A DNA stretch of 64,000 nt from Bradyrhizobium sp. AZCC 1721 (GTDB lineage Bacteria; Pseudomonadota; Alphaproteobacteria; Rhizobiales; Xanthobacteraceae): assembly GCF_036924715.1 (NCBI RefSeq), contig NZ_JAZHSB010000001.1:4145001-4209000 (forward strand), read 5' to 3'. This document shows, piece by piece, positions 15,935 through 24,448 of this stretch. The notes beneath the pieces were generated by a model. It saw nothing but the letters and a program-made list of their open reading frames with translations. It made no database searches and was not told where the DNA came from. Position numbers and translations under genes: made by a program. The first letter of the stretch is position 1. Each line of letters begins with the position of its first letter.

Positions 15935-17062
15935 GTGAAAGGTCCGGCTGACAATCGCCTTCAGGCCCGCAACGATCTGGCGTGGGCGATATCGGTCGGA
16001 GGCATCGGCGTCGTGCTGTTCGCCGCGCTGCTCGTGTTCACCTGGCACTTTGCCGCGACACTGTTTCTGATATTTACCGGCATGCTGCTTGGTGTCGCGC
16101 TCAACGCCATGAGCAATCTGCTTGGACGCGTGGTGCGGCTGCCGCATGCGCTGCGCCTGACGATGGTCTGCCTGGTAGTCGCGGGCATGCTGTCGGGCAT
16201 CGTCTTCCTCGGCGGCACCACGATCGCCCAGCAGACGACGGCGTTGAGCAACACGCTCAAATCGCAGCTCGTCAACGTCAAGGGCTTCCTGGAGCGGAAC
16301 GGCATCGACACCAGCTTTTTCGATTTCGGCACCCTGTCGTCGACGTCGGACGATGGCACGCCGGCGCCCGCCGCGACGCCGACGCCGCACACGCTTCCCA
16401 GCGCCGGCACGATTGCGGCCAGCGGCGGCGCCATCTTCAGCCAGAGCCTGAAACTGATTCTCGGCACCGCCAGCGCAGTCGGAAACTTCTTCATCGTGCT
16501 GTTTTTGGGGATTGCCTTCGCGACCCAGCCAAGCGTCTACCGCAACGGACTGCTGTTCGTGGCGCCCGTGAAGCATCGCGTGCGCGCGGTTGCGATCGTC
16601 GATCGGATCGGCGAGACGCTGGAGCGCTGGTTGATCGCGCAGATCATCACCATGGTGGCGGTGTTTTTGGTGACCTGGATCGGGCTATCGATCATCGGCA
16701 TCCAGAGCTCGTTCATCCTGGGCATCCAGGCGGGGCTGCTCGCCTTCATCCCGACGGTCGGCGCGATCCTCGGCGGGCTGATCGTGGTGCTCGCAAGTCT
16801 CGCGTCGGGATGGGTCGCGGGGCTCTCCGCCTTCATCCTGTTCCTCGGCGTGCACGCGCTGGAAAGCTACGTGCTGACACCGATCATTCAGCGGCAGGCG
16901 CTGGACATTCCGCCTGCGACGCTGTTTGCGTTCCAGATCCTGCTCGGCGTCGTCTTCGGCATCTGGGGGCTGGCGCTCGCGCTGCCGCTGATGGCGATCG
17001 CCAAGGTGATGATCGATCATTTCAAGGCGGAAGCGGCGCCGGCCGCGATAGCGGCCGGCTGA
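15935..17062 (+). CDS. AI-2E family (PerM-type) membrane transporter
   Basis: 375 residues from a GTG start supported by AAAAGGAAT a few bases upstream. The pattern is that of the AI-2E/PerM family: two N-terminal helices, a third, a soluble central region (about 105-165, with a low-complexity TPAPAATPTPHT stretch), then a C-terminal block of helices with GIQAGLLAFIPTVGAILGGL and LGVHALESYVLTPIIQRQAL. Proteins of this family export autoinducer-2 or other small molecules, or act as ion antiporters; the sequence does not separate these. Confidence 0.85.
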   Translation: MKGPADNRLQARNDLAWAISVGGIGVVLFAALLVFTWHFAATLFLIFTGMLLGVALNAMSNLLGRVVRLPHALRLTMVCLVVAGMLSGIVFLGGTTIAQQTTALSNTLKSQLVNVKGFLERNGIDTSFFDFGTLSSTSDDGTPAPAATPTPHTLPSAGTIAASGGAIFSQSLKLILGTASAVGNFFIVLFLGIAFATQPSVYRNGLLFVAPVKHRVRAVAIVDRIGETLERWLIAQIITMVAVFLVTWIGLSIIGIQSSFILGIQAGLLAFIPTVGAILGGLIVVLASLASGWVAGLSAFILFLGVHALESYVLTPIIQRQALDIPPATLFAFQILLGVVFGIWGLALALPLMAIAKVMIDHFKAEAAPAAIAAG

Positions 17063-17067
17063 TGGCT

Positions 17068-17370
17068 TCAGTCCGCCGTGGTCAGCACCGTCTCGGTATG
17101 CTCGACCTCGGGCGGCGAAGCAAAGTACGGGCCGACCAGCGCGCGCCAGGCGGTGAAATCTTCCGAACCGCGAAAGTCAACGGTGTGGTTTTCCAGCGTC
17201 TCCCACTTCGCCACCAGCCGATATCGCTGCGGCTTCTCGATCGATTTGTGCAGTTCAAACCCCTTGCCGCCCTTGGCGCGCAGAAACAGCGGGCGCGCCT
17301 TGGCGACGGCCGCTTCGAAATCCTTCTCAGTGCCCGGTTTGACGTCGATTTGCGCGATTTCGGTGATCAT
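17068..17370 (-). CDS. Antibiotic biosynthesis monooxygenase (ABM) fold protein
   Basis: 100 residues beginning MITEIAQIDVKPGTEKDFEAAVAKARPLFLRAKG and continuing with RYRLVAKWETLENHTVDFRGSEDFTAWRALVGPYFASPP, the ferredoxin-like dimeric ABM/YgiN pattern. Such proteins range from quinol monooxygenases to stress-related proteins of unknown activity. It is convergent with the preceding membrane transporter gene, ending 5 bp from its stop. Confidence 0.8.
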   Translation of the reverse strand: MITEIAQIDVKPGTEKDFEAAVAKARPLFLRAKGGKGFELHKSIEKPQRYRLVAKWETLENHTVDFRGSEDFTAWRALVGPYFASPPEVEHTETVLTTAD

Positions 17371-17584
17371 TGGTTACGCCCTCTCGTGAGAATTGGCGTG
17401 TCTAACCCAGCCGCCTCAAAAGCAAAAGGCGGATGCATAGGTGTTGCTGCGATGCACGGTGGCTCTCAATGCCGCAAGCGTGAGGAAACCGCGCCAGTGA
17501 CATGCTCCCGCCGCAACCCTGGTCTGGTGTAGGCTTGCACCAGCAACGAGCGACAACAAGCTCGTGGTCACGGGGAGAGAAACG

Positions 17585-19738
17585 ATGAATCTCGGTCGGA
17601 TCCTGTTCTCCTTCACCCTGGCTGCGGCGGCAAGTGGACTGAGCTTGATGGCGGCGCCATCGCATGCGCAGCAGCCAGCGGCAGTCGCCATCGACAATGA
17701 CGATATCGGCGGCGTGGTGCGTGGACCGAACGGCCCGGAGGCCGGCGTCTGGGTCATCGCTGAGACCACCGAACTGCCGACGAAATTCGCCAAGATCGTC
17801 GTCACCGACGACCAGGGCCGCTACGTGATCCCGGACCTGCCGCCGAACGTCAACTACGCGATCTGGGTTCGCGGCTATGGCCTCGTGGATTCACCCAAGC
17901 TGCGCGCCAAGCCCGGCCAACAGGTCAATCTCACGGCGGTCCCGGCGCCGAACGAGACGGCGGCCGCTCATTATTACTCGGCAATCTACTGGTACACGAT
18001 GATGAAGATCCCGCCGGCAAAAGATTTCGGCGGCTCCACCGAGATCCCGAAGGAGATCACGCAGGAGATCTGGCGCCAGCGGATGAACAATGTCGACTGT
18101 ATCGGCTGTCATCAGCTCGGCCAGGAATCCACTCGCACGATCCCGGCCGCGTTCGGCGAATTCAAATCGGGCGAGGAAGCCTGGATGCGCCGCGTTGCCG
18201 CAGGGCAAACCGGCGAATGGATGGTGAACCGGCTCGCCGGGCAAATGGGCGGCGTGCCGTTCAAATATTTCGGCGACTGGACGGACCGGGTGGCCAAGGG
18301 CGAGCTGCCGAAAGAAAAACCGCCGCGGCCGGCCGGCATCGAGCGCAACGTCGTGATCTCGTCCTGGGAATGGGCGACCGAAAAGCACTTCGTCCACGAC
18401 CTGATCTCCTCGGACCGGCGTTATCCGACCGTCAACGCCTACGGCCCGCTGTTCGGGGCGAACGAATATTCTTCCGACGACATGCCGATCCTCGATCCCA
18501 AAACGCACAAGGTGACGTTCTCGAAGATGCCGGTCGCCGATCCCAACGCGCCGGAATCGTTCGGCCCTCCCCTGCATGGCACGGCCCTCCTCAATCCGGT
18601 CAGCCCTTCGGCCTATTGGGGCGACGAGAAGATCTGGAGCCAGCGGACCAATAATCACAACAGCATGTTGGACAAGAAGGGCCGCCTGTGGCTGGCGGCG
18701 GCCGTGCGCGGCATCGAAAATCCGGCGTATTGCAAGAAGGGATCTGATCACCCGTCGGCCAAGGCGTTTCCGCTCGAACGCTCAGGCCGGCAAGTGTCGG
18801 TATTCGATCCCAAGACTCAGAAGTACAGCTTCGTCGATACCTGCTTCGGCACCCATCATCCGCAATTCGGCTACGACGCCGACGATACGCTGTGGCTCTC
18901 GGGGACCGGCCCGGTCGCCGGATGGGTGAACACCAGGCTATGGGACGAGACCGGCGATGCCGTCAAAGCGCAGGGATGGGCACCATTCGTGCTCGATACC
19001 AACGGCAACGGCAAGGTCGACGAATATACCGACCCGGGCAAGCCGGCGGAGGCCGGCAAGGATATGCGCATTGCGGGCTCCGGCCCCTACGCGGTGATGC
19101 CGCATCCGACCGACGGCTCGGTCTGGTACACCGTCAACGTGTTCGTCGGTCCACCCGGCTTCATGCGGTTCGATCCCAAGACCAAGCTCTCGGAATTTTA
19201 CGCGATACCGAAGGAAGGCATCGGCATCCGCGGCGGCGATATCGACAAGAACGGCGTGCTCTGGGGCTCGGGCTCGAACGGCAGCCTGATCCGCTTCGAT
19301 CGCAGCAAGTGCAAGGCGCCGCTGAACGGGCCGGGCGCGACCGGCAATCACTGCCCGGAAGGCTTCGCCTACTTCAAATATCCTGGCCCCGGCTTCGAAG
19401 GGTTCGAGAACTCCAGCGCCGAGGCGAGCTATTACACCTGGGTCGATCACCACAACACGGGCGGCCTCGGCGAGAACATCCCGATCTCCACCGCCAACCT
19501 CAACGACGGCTTCGTCGCCTTTAAGGACGGGCAGATGGTGATGTTGCGCATCCCCTATCCGCTCGGCTTTTTCGCCAAGGGCCTCGACGGCCGCATTGAC
19601 GATCCAAACGCAGGCTGGAAAGGCCGTGGCCTCTGGAGTTCGAGCGGCGACCGCACACCCTGGTTGATGGAGGGCGGCAAGGGCTCAAAGCCGCGGGCGG
19701 TGCATATTCAGGTACGCCCCGACCCACTGGCGAAGTGA
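17585..19738 (+). CDS. Secreted mono-haem cytochrome / beta-propeller protein
   Basis: 717 residues from the ATG at 17585. A signal peptide ends near SHAQQ. Residues about 42-120 resemble a carboxypeptidase regulatory-like beta-sandwich (GGVVRGPNGPEAGVWVIAE, DQGRYVIPDLP). A single c-type haem motif CIGCH follows at C172-H176. The remainder shows repeated WLAAAVRG, LWLSGTG, SVWYTVNVFVGPPGF and VLWGSGSNGSLIRFD segments, each with Trp and Asp-Pro-Lys-Thr turns, typical of a streptogramin-lyase-like (Vgb/NHL) propeller. It is probably periplasmic and redox-active, perhaps with a dehydrogenase role, but the substrate is unknown. Some annotations call relatives carboxypeptidase regulatory-like domain proteins. 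Confidence 0.8.
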   Translation: MNLGRILFSFTLAAAASGLSLMAAPSHAQQPAAVAIDNDDIGGVVRGPNGPEAGVWVIAETTELPTKFAKIVVTDDQGRYVIPDLPPNVNYAIWVRGYGLVDSPKLRAKPGQQVNLTAVPAPNETAAAHYYSAIYWYTMMKIPPAKDFGGSTEIPKEITQEIWRQRMNNVDCIGCHQLGQESTRTIPAAFGEFKSGEEAWMRRVAAGQTGEWMVNRLAGQMGGVPFKYFGDWTDRVAKGELPKEKPPRPAGIERNVVISSWEWATEKHFVHDLISSDRRYPTVNAYGPLFGANEYSSDDMPILDPKTHKVTFSKMPVADPNAPESFGPPLHGTALLNPVSPSAYWGDEKIWSQRTNNHNSMLDKKGRLWLAAAVRGIENPAYCKKGSDHPSAKAFPLERSGRQVSVFDPKTQKYSFVDTCFGTHHPQFGYDADDTLWLSGTGPVAGWVNTRLWDETGDAVKAQGWAPFVLDTNGNGKVDEYTDPGKPAEAGKDMRIAGSGPYAVMPHPTDGSVWYTVNVFVGPPGFMRFDPKTKLSEFYAIPKEGIGIRGGDIDKNGVLWGSGSNGSLIRFDRSKCKAPLNGPGATGNHCPEGFAYFKYPGPGFEGFENSSAEASYYTWVDHHNTGGLGENIPISTANLNDGFVAFKDGQMVMLRIPYPLGFFAKGLDGRIDDPNAGWKGRGLWSSSGDRTPWLMEGGKGSKPRAVHIQVRPDPLAK

Positions 19739-19748
19739 GGAATAGCGG

Positions 19749-19985
19749 CTAGCCGAACAGCAGCGCCGTGCCGGCGACCATCAGCGCAAAGCCGATGAAC
19801 AGGATGGCAGGCCAGCGCATTCTGCGCTGAACGTAACGCCCCTGCGCACGGCGCTCGGTGATGAGCGCCATCTCGAATTCTTCCGAGGTCGAGAACATGC
19901 AACCAAACCCGCCGCGGGCGGAGGCTGCGGCCGCTTCGAGCGACATCAGGGCAGCCTGTGGGTTTCGTCTGCGGGGTGAATCCAT
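19749..19985 (-). CDS. Small putative membrane protein
   Basis: 78 residues if started at the ATG at 19985 (a longer frame opens at 20054). The N-terminal two thirds are soluble and contain SLEAAAASARGGFG and a charged ITERRAQGRYVQRRMRW stretch; one C-terminal helix (ILFIGFALMVAGTALLFG) ends the protein, giving a tail-anchored layout. No family recognised. It is convergent with the cytochrome/propeller gene (10 bp). Confidence 0.45.
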   Translation of the reverse strand: MDSPRRRNPQAALMSLEAAAASARGGFGCMFSTSEEFEMALITERRAQGRYVQRRMRWPAILFIGFALMVAGTALLFG

Positions 19986-20122
19986 ACGCAGATGATATGG
20001 ATGGAATGGTAAACGGGAGGTTACCGCACCAACTTCATCCGGAGACTCATTCAAAAGTGTTGAATAGCCTCCGGACGTATCGCCTTGTTCACGCGTAATG
20101 TTTCAGTCAGCGCTGAGAAGCG

Positions 20123-21094
20123 CTACTCCAGCTTGATGTTGGCGGCTTCGATGACCTTCTTCCATCGCGCCGTCTCCGATGCGATGTAGGCCGCAAACGG
20201 TTGAGCATCGAGCGCCACGGCGTCGGCGCCGAGTTCGGCCATCTTCTGCACCGTCTCCGGCTGCTGCATGAAGGCCCTAATCTCCGCCGACAGCTTTTCA
20301 ACAATCGGCTTCGGCGTGGCGGCCGGGACAAAGAAGCCGTGCCAGGCGACCGCCTCGAAACCGGGTAGATGCTCGGCGACGGTGGGAAGATTCGGATCGA
20401 ACGACGCGCGCTTGGGCGTTGCGGCCGCGATCAGCGCGAGCTTGCCGGTCTTCGCCTGCGGCAGGAGCAGCGGCACGTTGTCGAACGCGAGGTCGATCTG
20501 GCCGCTGAGGAGATCGGTCAGCATCGTGCTCGAGCCCTTGTAGGGCACATGCACCATCTTGGTCCCGGTCATCTGCTGGAACAACTCACCCGCCAGGTGC
20601 TGCGAAGTGCCGACACCCGCCGAACCGAACGAGACCTTGTCCGGATTGGCCTTCAGATAAGCGATCAGGTCCGGCAGGGTCCGCGCCTTGATCTTGTCGG
20701 GATTGACGACCAGCACGTTGGGCACGACGCTGATCTGGACGATCGGCTGCAGATCCTTATCGGGCTGATAGCTGAGCTTCGGACCATACAGCGACGGGTT
20801 GATCGCAAGCGCGGACGTGCTCGCCAGGCCCAAGGTCAGGCCGTCCGGCGCCGACCGCGCCAGCCGCGTCACGCCGACGATGCTGCCGGCACCACCGACA
20901 TTTTCGACCACAAACGGCTTGCCCAGCTTCGCCTGCACGTGATTGGCGACCATGCGCGCGAAGATATCCGCCGTACCGCCGGCGGCGAAGGGAACGATCA
21001 CCGTCACCTGCCTGGGAGGATATGCGTCCTCCGCTTTGGTGGGCGCTGCCGCCAGCAGCATCGCCGACGCAACAATAAGCCTCATCAATCTCAT
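20123..21094 (-). CDS. Tripartite tricarboxylate transporter substrate-binding protein (TctC/Bug)
   Basis: 323 residues with a signal peptide (RLIVASAMLLAAAPTKAE) and the Bug-family pattern: YPPRQVTVIVPFAAGGTADIFAR at the start, VVENVGGAGSIVG, FGSAGVGTSQHLAGELFQ and VPYKGSSTMLTDLLSGQIDLAFDN. Bug proteins bind small carboxylates with high affinity in the periplasm. It is the last gene of the six-gene operon, 57 bp after the iron alcohol dehydrogenase. No TctA or TctB membrane component is present in this window, so the transporter must be encoded elsewhere or the protein serves as a sensor. Its presence suggests the operon substrate is a carboxylate. Confidence 0.93.
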   Translation of the reverse strand: MRLMRLIVASAMLLAAAPTKAEDAYPPRQVTVIVPFAAGGTADIFARMVANHVQAKLGKPFVVENVGGAGSIVGVTRLARSAPDGLTLGLASTSALAINPSLYGPKLSYQPDKDLQPIVQISVVPNVLVVNPDKIKARTLPDLIAYLKANPDKVSFGSAGVGTSQHLAGELFQQMTGTKMVHVPYKGSSTMLTDLLSGQIDLAFDNVPLLLPQAKTGKLALIAAATPKRASFDPNLPTVAEHLPGFEAVAWHGFFVPAATPKPIVEKLSAEIRAFMQQPETVQKMAELGADAVALDAQPFAAYIASETARWKKVIEAANIKLE

Positions 21095-21151
21095 CGAAGT
21101 TTCCTCTGCTTCCTGCTTGTTATTGGTTGGTGCCGTGCGCCGCAGACCGGG

Positions 21152-22294
21152 CTAGAACGCCGTCTCGTACATCTTCAAAATCTCGTCACGGCTCAAATCG
21201 CGCGGGTTGTTGTCGAGCAGACGACGGATTGCATGCGCCTCGTCCGCCATGACGCTGAGATCGTCTTTGGGAACACCGAGCGCGGACAACCGCATCTCGA
21301 TGCCAAGATCGGCGCAGAAACCATAAGCGGCGTCGAACGCAGCCGCTGGAACGTTACGTTCTGACAAGCCGAGCGCGTGCAGCACGGCGATCGTCTTCGT
21401 CGAGACTGCCGGCATATTGAACGCCAGCGTATGCGGGAAGATCACCGCGCAGGCGAGGCCATGCGCCACATGATGCCGCGTGCCGAGCGGATAGGCGACC
21501 GCGTGGCCTGCCGTCGTATTCACCGGGCCGAGGCAATAGCCGCCATAAAGCGAGGCCAGCGCAAGGCCGGCACGCGCTTCACGGTCGCTGCCATCGGCAA
21601 CCGCACGCCGCAGATAGCGTCCGACCAGCCGCGCCCCCTCAATCGCGTAGAGGTCGATCGCAGGATGCGCCTTGCGGTTGGTGTAAGCCTCGACGCAATG
21701 CGCCAGCGCGTCGACGCCGGTTGTCGCGGTGACATCCTTCGGCACCGTCATCGTGAGGTCGGGATCGACGATCGCGATGTCAGCCAGCATGAAGCGACTC
21801 TGAACCGCAAGCTTGTTGCGGCTGGCCGGATCGGTCACCAGCGCGCGGGTGCCGGCTTCGCTGCCGGTCCCCGAGGTGGTCGGAATCTGCATCAGCGCTA
21901 CACTGCGGGCTGTAACCTTCTCGGCGCCCACGATGTCGGCAAAGGCGGTATCACCAGTGCAGAGCACGGCGACCAGCTTGGCGAGATCCATCACGCTACC
22001 GCCGCCGAAACCGACGATGAGGTCGGGCGCGGCTTCACGCGCCATCGCCACCGCCTTTTCGAGGTTGGGCAGATCCGGCTCGGGCTTCACCTCGCCGAAC
22101 AACTTGACGGCACCGGGCAATGCCAACTGATCGACGCGCCGCGCGTTGAAGGGATCCGAAATCACCAAGGGCCGCCGCGCGCCGATCCGCTTGGCGAAGT
22201 GAGCCGCAGCGGTGACTGTCCCACAGCCGAACTCGACGGCATTAGGACGAAGGATCTCGATCGCCGTGAAGGAATTGGTCATCTGGACGTTCAT
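21152..22294 (-). CDS. Iron-containing alcohol dehydrogenase (maleylacetate reductase-like)
   Basis: 380 residues. The NAD-binding GGGSVMDLAKLVA, PTTSGTGSEAG, and the metal ligands in DIAIVDP, GVDALAHCVEAY, TTAGHAVAYPLG and HHVAHGLACAV are all present (one Asp and three His), so the enzyme should be active. Family members interconvert hydroxyl and carbonyl groups with NAD(P); sequence alone cannot distinguish lactaldehyde, butanol or maleylacetate type. In this operon it could oxidise or reduce a C4 hydroxy acid. It starts 7 bp from the end of the pdxA-like gene. Confidence 0.88.
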   Translation of the reverse strand: MNVQMTNSFTAIEILRPNAVEFGCGTVTAAAHFAKRIGARRPLVISDPFNARRVDQLALPGAVKLFGEVKPEPDLPNLEKAVAMAREAAPDLIVGFGGGSVMDLAKLVAVLCTGDTAFADIVGAEKVTARSVALMQIPTTSGTGSEAGTRALVTDPASRNKLAVQSRFMLADIAIVDPDLTMTVPKDVTATTGVDALAHCVEAYTNRKAHPAIDLYAIEGARLVGRYLRRAVADGSDREARAGLALASLYGGYCLGPVNTTAGHAVAYPLGTRHHVAHGLACAVIFPHTLAFNMPAVSTKTIAVLHALGLSERNVPAAAFDAAYGFCADLGIEMRLSALGVPKDDLSVMADEAHAIRRLLDNNPRDLSRDEILKMYETAF

Positions 22295-22301
22295 CTCATT
22301 G

Positions 22302-23333
22302 TTACGTTGACGACATGCCGGCGGCCAGGCGCTCGGCGTAGTCGATGGCCTCGATCAGGCTGTGCTCGTTGGCGATACCCTGGCCTGCGATGTCGAAGGC
22401 CGTGCCGTGATCGACGGAGGTGCGGATGATCGGAAGGCCTAGCGTGATGTTGACGCCGGAAAGCTCCTGCCAGCGACCGGTCGCGGGATCGACCTGGAAG
22501 CCGAGCAGTTTTACCGGAATGTGCCCCTGGTCGTGATACATCGCGACCGCCGCATCGAATTGGCCGGCGCGCAGCTTGACGAAGATGGTGTCGCCCGGCA
22601 CCGGGCCGACGACGTCGAGTCCATCGGCAACCGCCCTGGCGATGGTCGGCGCCGAGACGTCGATATCCTGCCGTCCGAACAACCCGCCCTCACCGGCATG
22701 CGGATTGAGCGCTGCGATGGCGATCTTCGGATGCGCGATACCGAGCCGGAGCAGCGCGTCGTTGGTGAGATCAATCACCTGGCGAAGCCGCTCCGGGGTC
22801 AATCGCTTAGGCACGTCCTCCAGCGCCACATGTGTCGAGACGTGGCTGACGCGCATGTTGCCATGGGCGAGCAGCATCACAGAACCGCGCACGCCGGTGA
22901 GATGCGCCAGCATCTCGGTGTGTCCGGGATAGTGATAGCCTGCCTTGTTGAGCGCTTCCTTGTTCAGCGGCGCCGTGACGATAGCCGCGGTTCGGCCGGC
23001 CTGCGTCAGCCGCACGCCCTGCTCGACCGCTTTGAACGCAAAGCGGCCGCCATCGGCACTCAGCACGCCCGGATGGATCGGCGCGCCCTCAGCGTCGGCC
23101 TGCAGAAAGCTGAGATTGGGCCAATCGCCGTCTTCGGCGCTCACCTGCGGTATCGCGACGTCGGTACCGAGCGTGGCCTTTGCTCCCTCCAACGCAGCTC
23201 CGCTGCCGATGATTAGAAGGCGCAGATCGCCCCTCGCGATCCTGTCCTGCAATCCGATGCAAGCCTTGACGATAATTTCCGGCCCGATCCCGGCCGGATC
23301 GCCCATGGTAATCGCGAGATGGCGAGAGGTCAT
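22302..23333 (-). CDS. PdxA-family 4-phospho-sugar-acid dehydrogenase
   Basis: 343 residues from the ATG at 23333, which overlaps the kinase stop by 4 bp (ATGA) and gives the canonical start TSRHLAITMGDPAGIGPEI. Diagnostic PdxA motifs are GHTEMLA, the metal-binding histidine region and NPHAGEGG, YHDQGHIPVKLLGF, and ITLGLPIIRTSVDHGTAFD. True PdxA works in vitamin B6 synthesis; the PdxA2 branch, encoded next to a DUF1537 kinase, oxidatively decarboxylates 4-phospho-D-threonate or -erythronate to dihydroxyacetone phosphate. The neighbouring kinase makes the PdxA2 role much more likely here. Confidence 0.9.
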   Translation of the reverse strand: MTSRHLAITMGDPAGIGPEIIVKACIGLQDRIARGDLRLLIIGSGAALEGAKATLGTDVAIPQVSAEDGDWPNLSFLQADAEGAPIHPGVLSADGGRFAFKAVEQGVRLTQAGRTAAIVTAPLNKEALNKAGYHYPGHTEMLAHLTGVRGSVMLLAHGNMRVSHVSTHVALEDVPKRLTPERLRQVIDLTNDALLRLGIAHPKIAIAALNPHAGEGGLFGRQDIDVSAPTIARAVADGLDVVGPVPGDTIFVKLRAGQFDAAVAMYHDQGHIPVKLLGFQVDPATGRWQELSGVNITLGLPIIRTSVDHGTAFDIAGQGIANEHSLIEAIDYAERLAAGMSST

Positions 23334-24448
23334 GTCGGTTTCCCTGTGCTGAGCAACTGATTGGCATGGAGCAGATCGCGCCATAGCTCCCTTGTACCAA
23401 ACGCTCCGGATTTGGAGATCACGTCAACGCCAGCCCAACGGCCGCCCTGCAGGGTCGAGCGCGGCAGGCCCGGCACGAGGCGGCCTGCGACCCGCAACGC
23501 CTGCGCACCGAGAGCGATGCAAACCGCTTTCAAGGTCTCGCCGCCGGCCACGACCAGCGTGCCGGGAGGATCAAGCGCTGCAATCAATGCGGTCATTTCA
23601 CGCGCGATCCGCCGGGCCGCCTCCGCGCGCGAAAGGCCCTCGGGAAGCGAGAACTTCACCAGCGCCACGCCGTCATCGGCAAGCTTGCGGTATACCCGCA
23701 CCGCACCTCCGGCCTCGGCTTCGGCAAGGGTGACGGTGGCTTCTCCGCATGCCTCAAGCTGGGATGCGGTGACGATCTGATCGGAGCCAAACAATCCGAG
23801 CACCGGCTTCTTCAAGCGCCGAGATGCGCCAGCGTAGCTGCCGCGCGCCAACGCGCCGGCCAGTCCGCCGCTCCCGGACCATAGGACAGGCGCAGCAAGC
23901 TGGCGGCCCATTTCGACCACACGATCGAGATCCTGGTCACTCTCGGCATCGAAGACCTGAACGCCGCCATGCGACGGCGTCTCGAGCCGGCCTTGCCGGG
24001 CGTGGATGTTCTCCGCTTCGAGTTGCGCCAGCAGATTCGCGCCGACCGGATACCACTCGCCCTGCGACGTGCGGGCGAACTGCTGACCATCGCGGGTGCG
24101 GCGCCCCTGGTAGGCGAAAGCCGGTGCGACGACGCAGGAGGCCCAATAGCCGGTACGCAAGCAGGCGGCAAGCTCTGCAGCCCATGCTCCGCGCAACAGG
24201 CTGTCGACCTTCTTGTAGGCGATCGTGCCTTCACAAAGCAGCAGCGCCAGCCGTCCCACGATCTCGACGCTTTCCGCCCGTGCCAGCTCGCGGGTGCCGC
24301 TGTCGATCGCAAGGCTTGGCGAGTTGTTTGTCGAGAGCGCGTCCGGCCAAGTCACGTCGAACGGTCCGCATAGTCCGACGAACTCGGCTGCGGTATCGAG
24401 CGCACCGGTGAGGTCGTCGGCAAGAAGGCGGACGCTCGTCATCGTCAT
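23330..24448 (-). CDS. Four-carbon acid sugar kinase (DUF1537 family)
   Basis: 372 residues (an ATG two codons in, at 24442, is an equal start). The N-terminal domain opens with SVRLLADDLTGALDTAAEF, the D-D-L-T-G-A motif of the family, and has IAYKKVDSLLRG and VVAPAFAYQGRRTRDG; the C-terminal nucleotide-binding domain has LVVAGGETLKAVC. Known members (DtnK, DenK, OtnK, LtnK) phosphorylate threonate, erythronate or 2-oxotetronates on C4. Its stop overlaps the start of the pdxA-like gene, implying translational coupling and a shared pathway. It starts just at the oxidase stop. Confidence 0.9.
   Translation of the reverse strand: MTMTSVRLLADDLTGALDTAAEFVGLCGPFDVTWPDALSTNNSPSLAIDSGTRELARAESVEIVGRLALLLCEGTIAYKKVDSLLRGAWAAELAACLRTGYWASCVVAPAFAYQGRRTRDGQQFARTSQGEWYPVGANLLAQLEAENIHARQGRLETPSHGGVQVFDAESDQDLDRVVEMGRQLAAPVLWSGSGGLAGALARGSYAGASRRLKKPVLGLFGSDQIVTASQLEACGEATVTLAEAEAGGAVRVYRKLADDGVALVKFSLPEGLSRAEAARRIAREMTALIAALDPPGTLVVAGGETLKAVCIALGAQALRVAGRLVPGLPRSTLQGGRWAGVDVISKSGAFGTRELWRDLLHANQLLSTGKPT

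Noticed and set aside
12273..15938. A 1221-codon open frame on the plus strand
   Set aside because: It runs antisense through the histidine kinase, amidotransferase and exported-protein genes, all with family motifs; long antisense frames are expected in GC-rich DNA.
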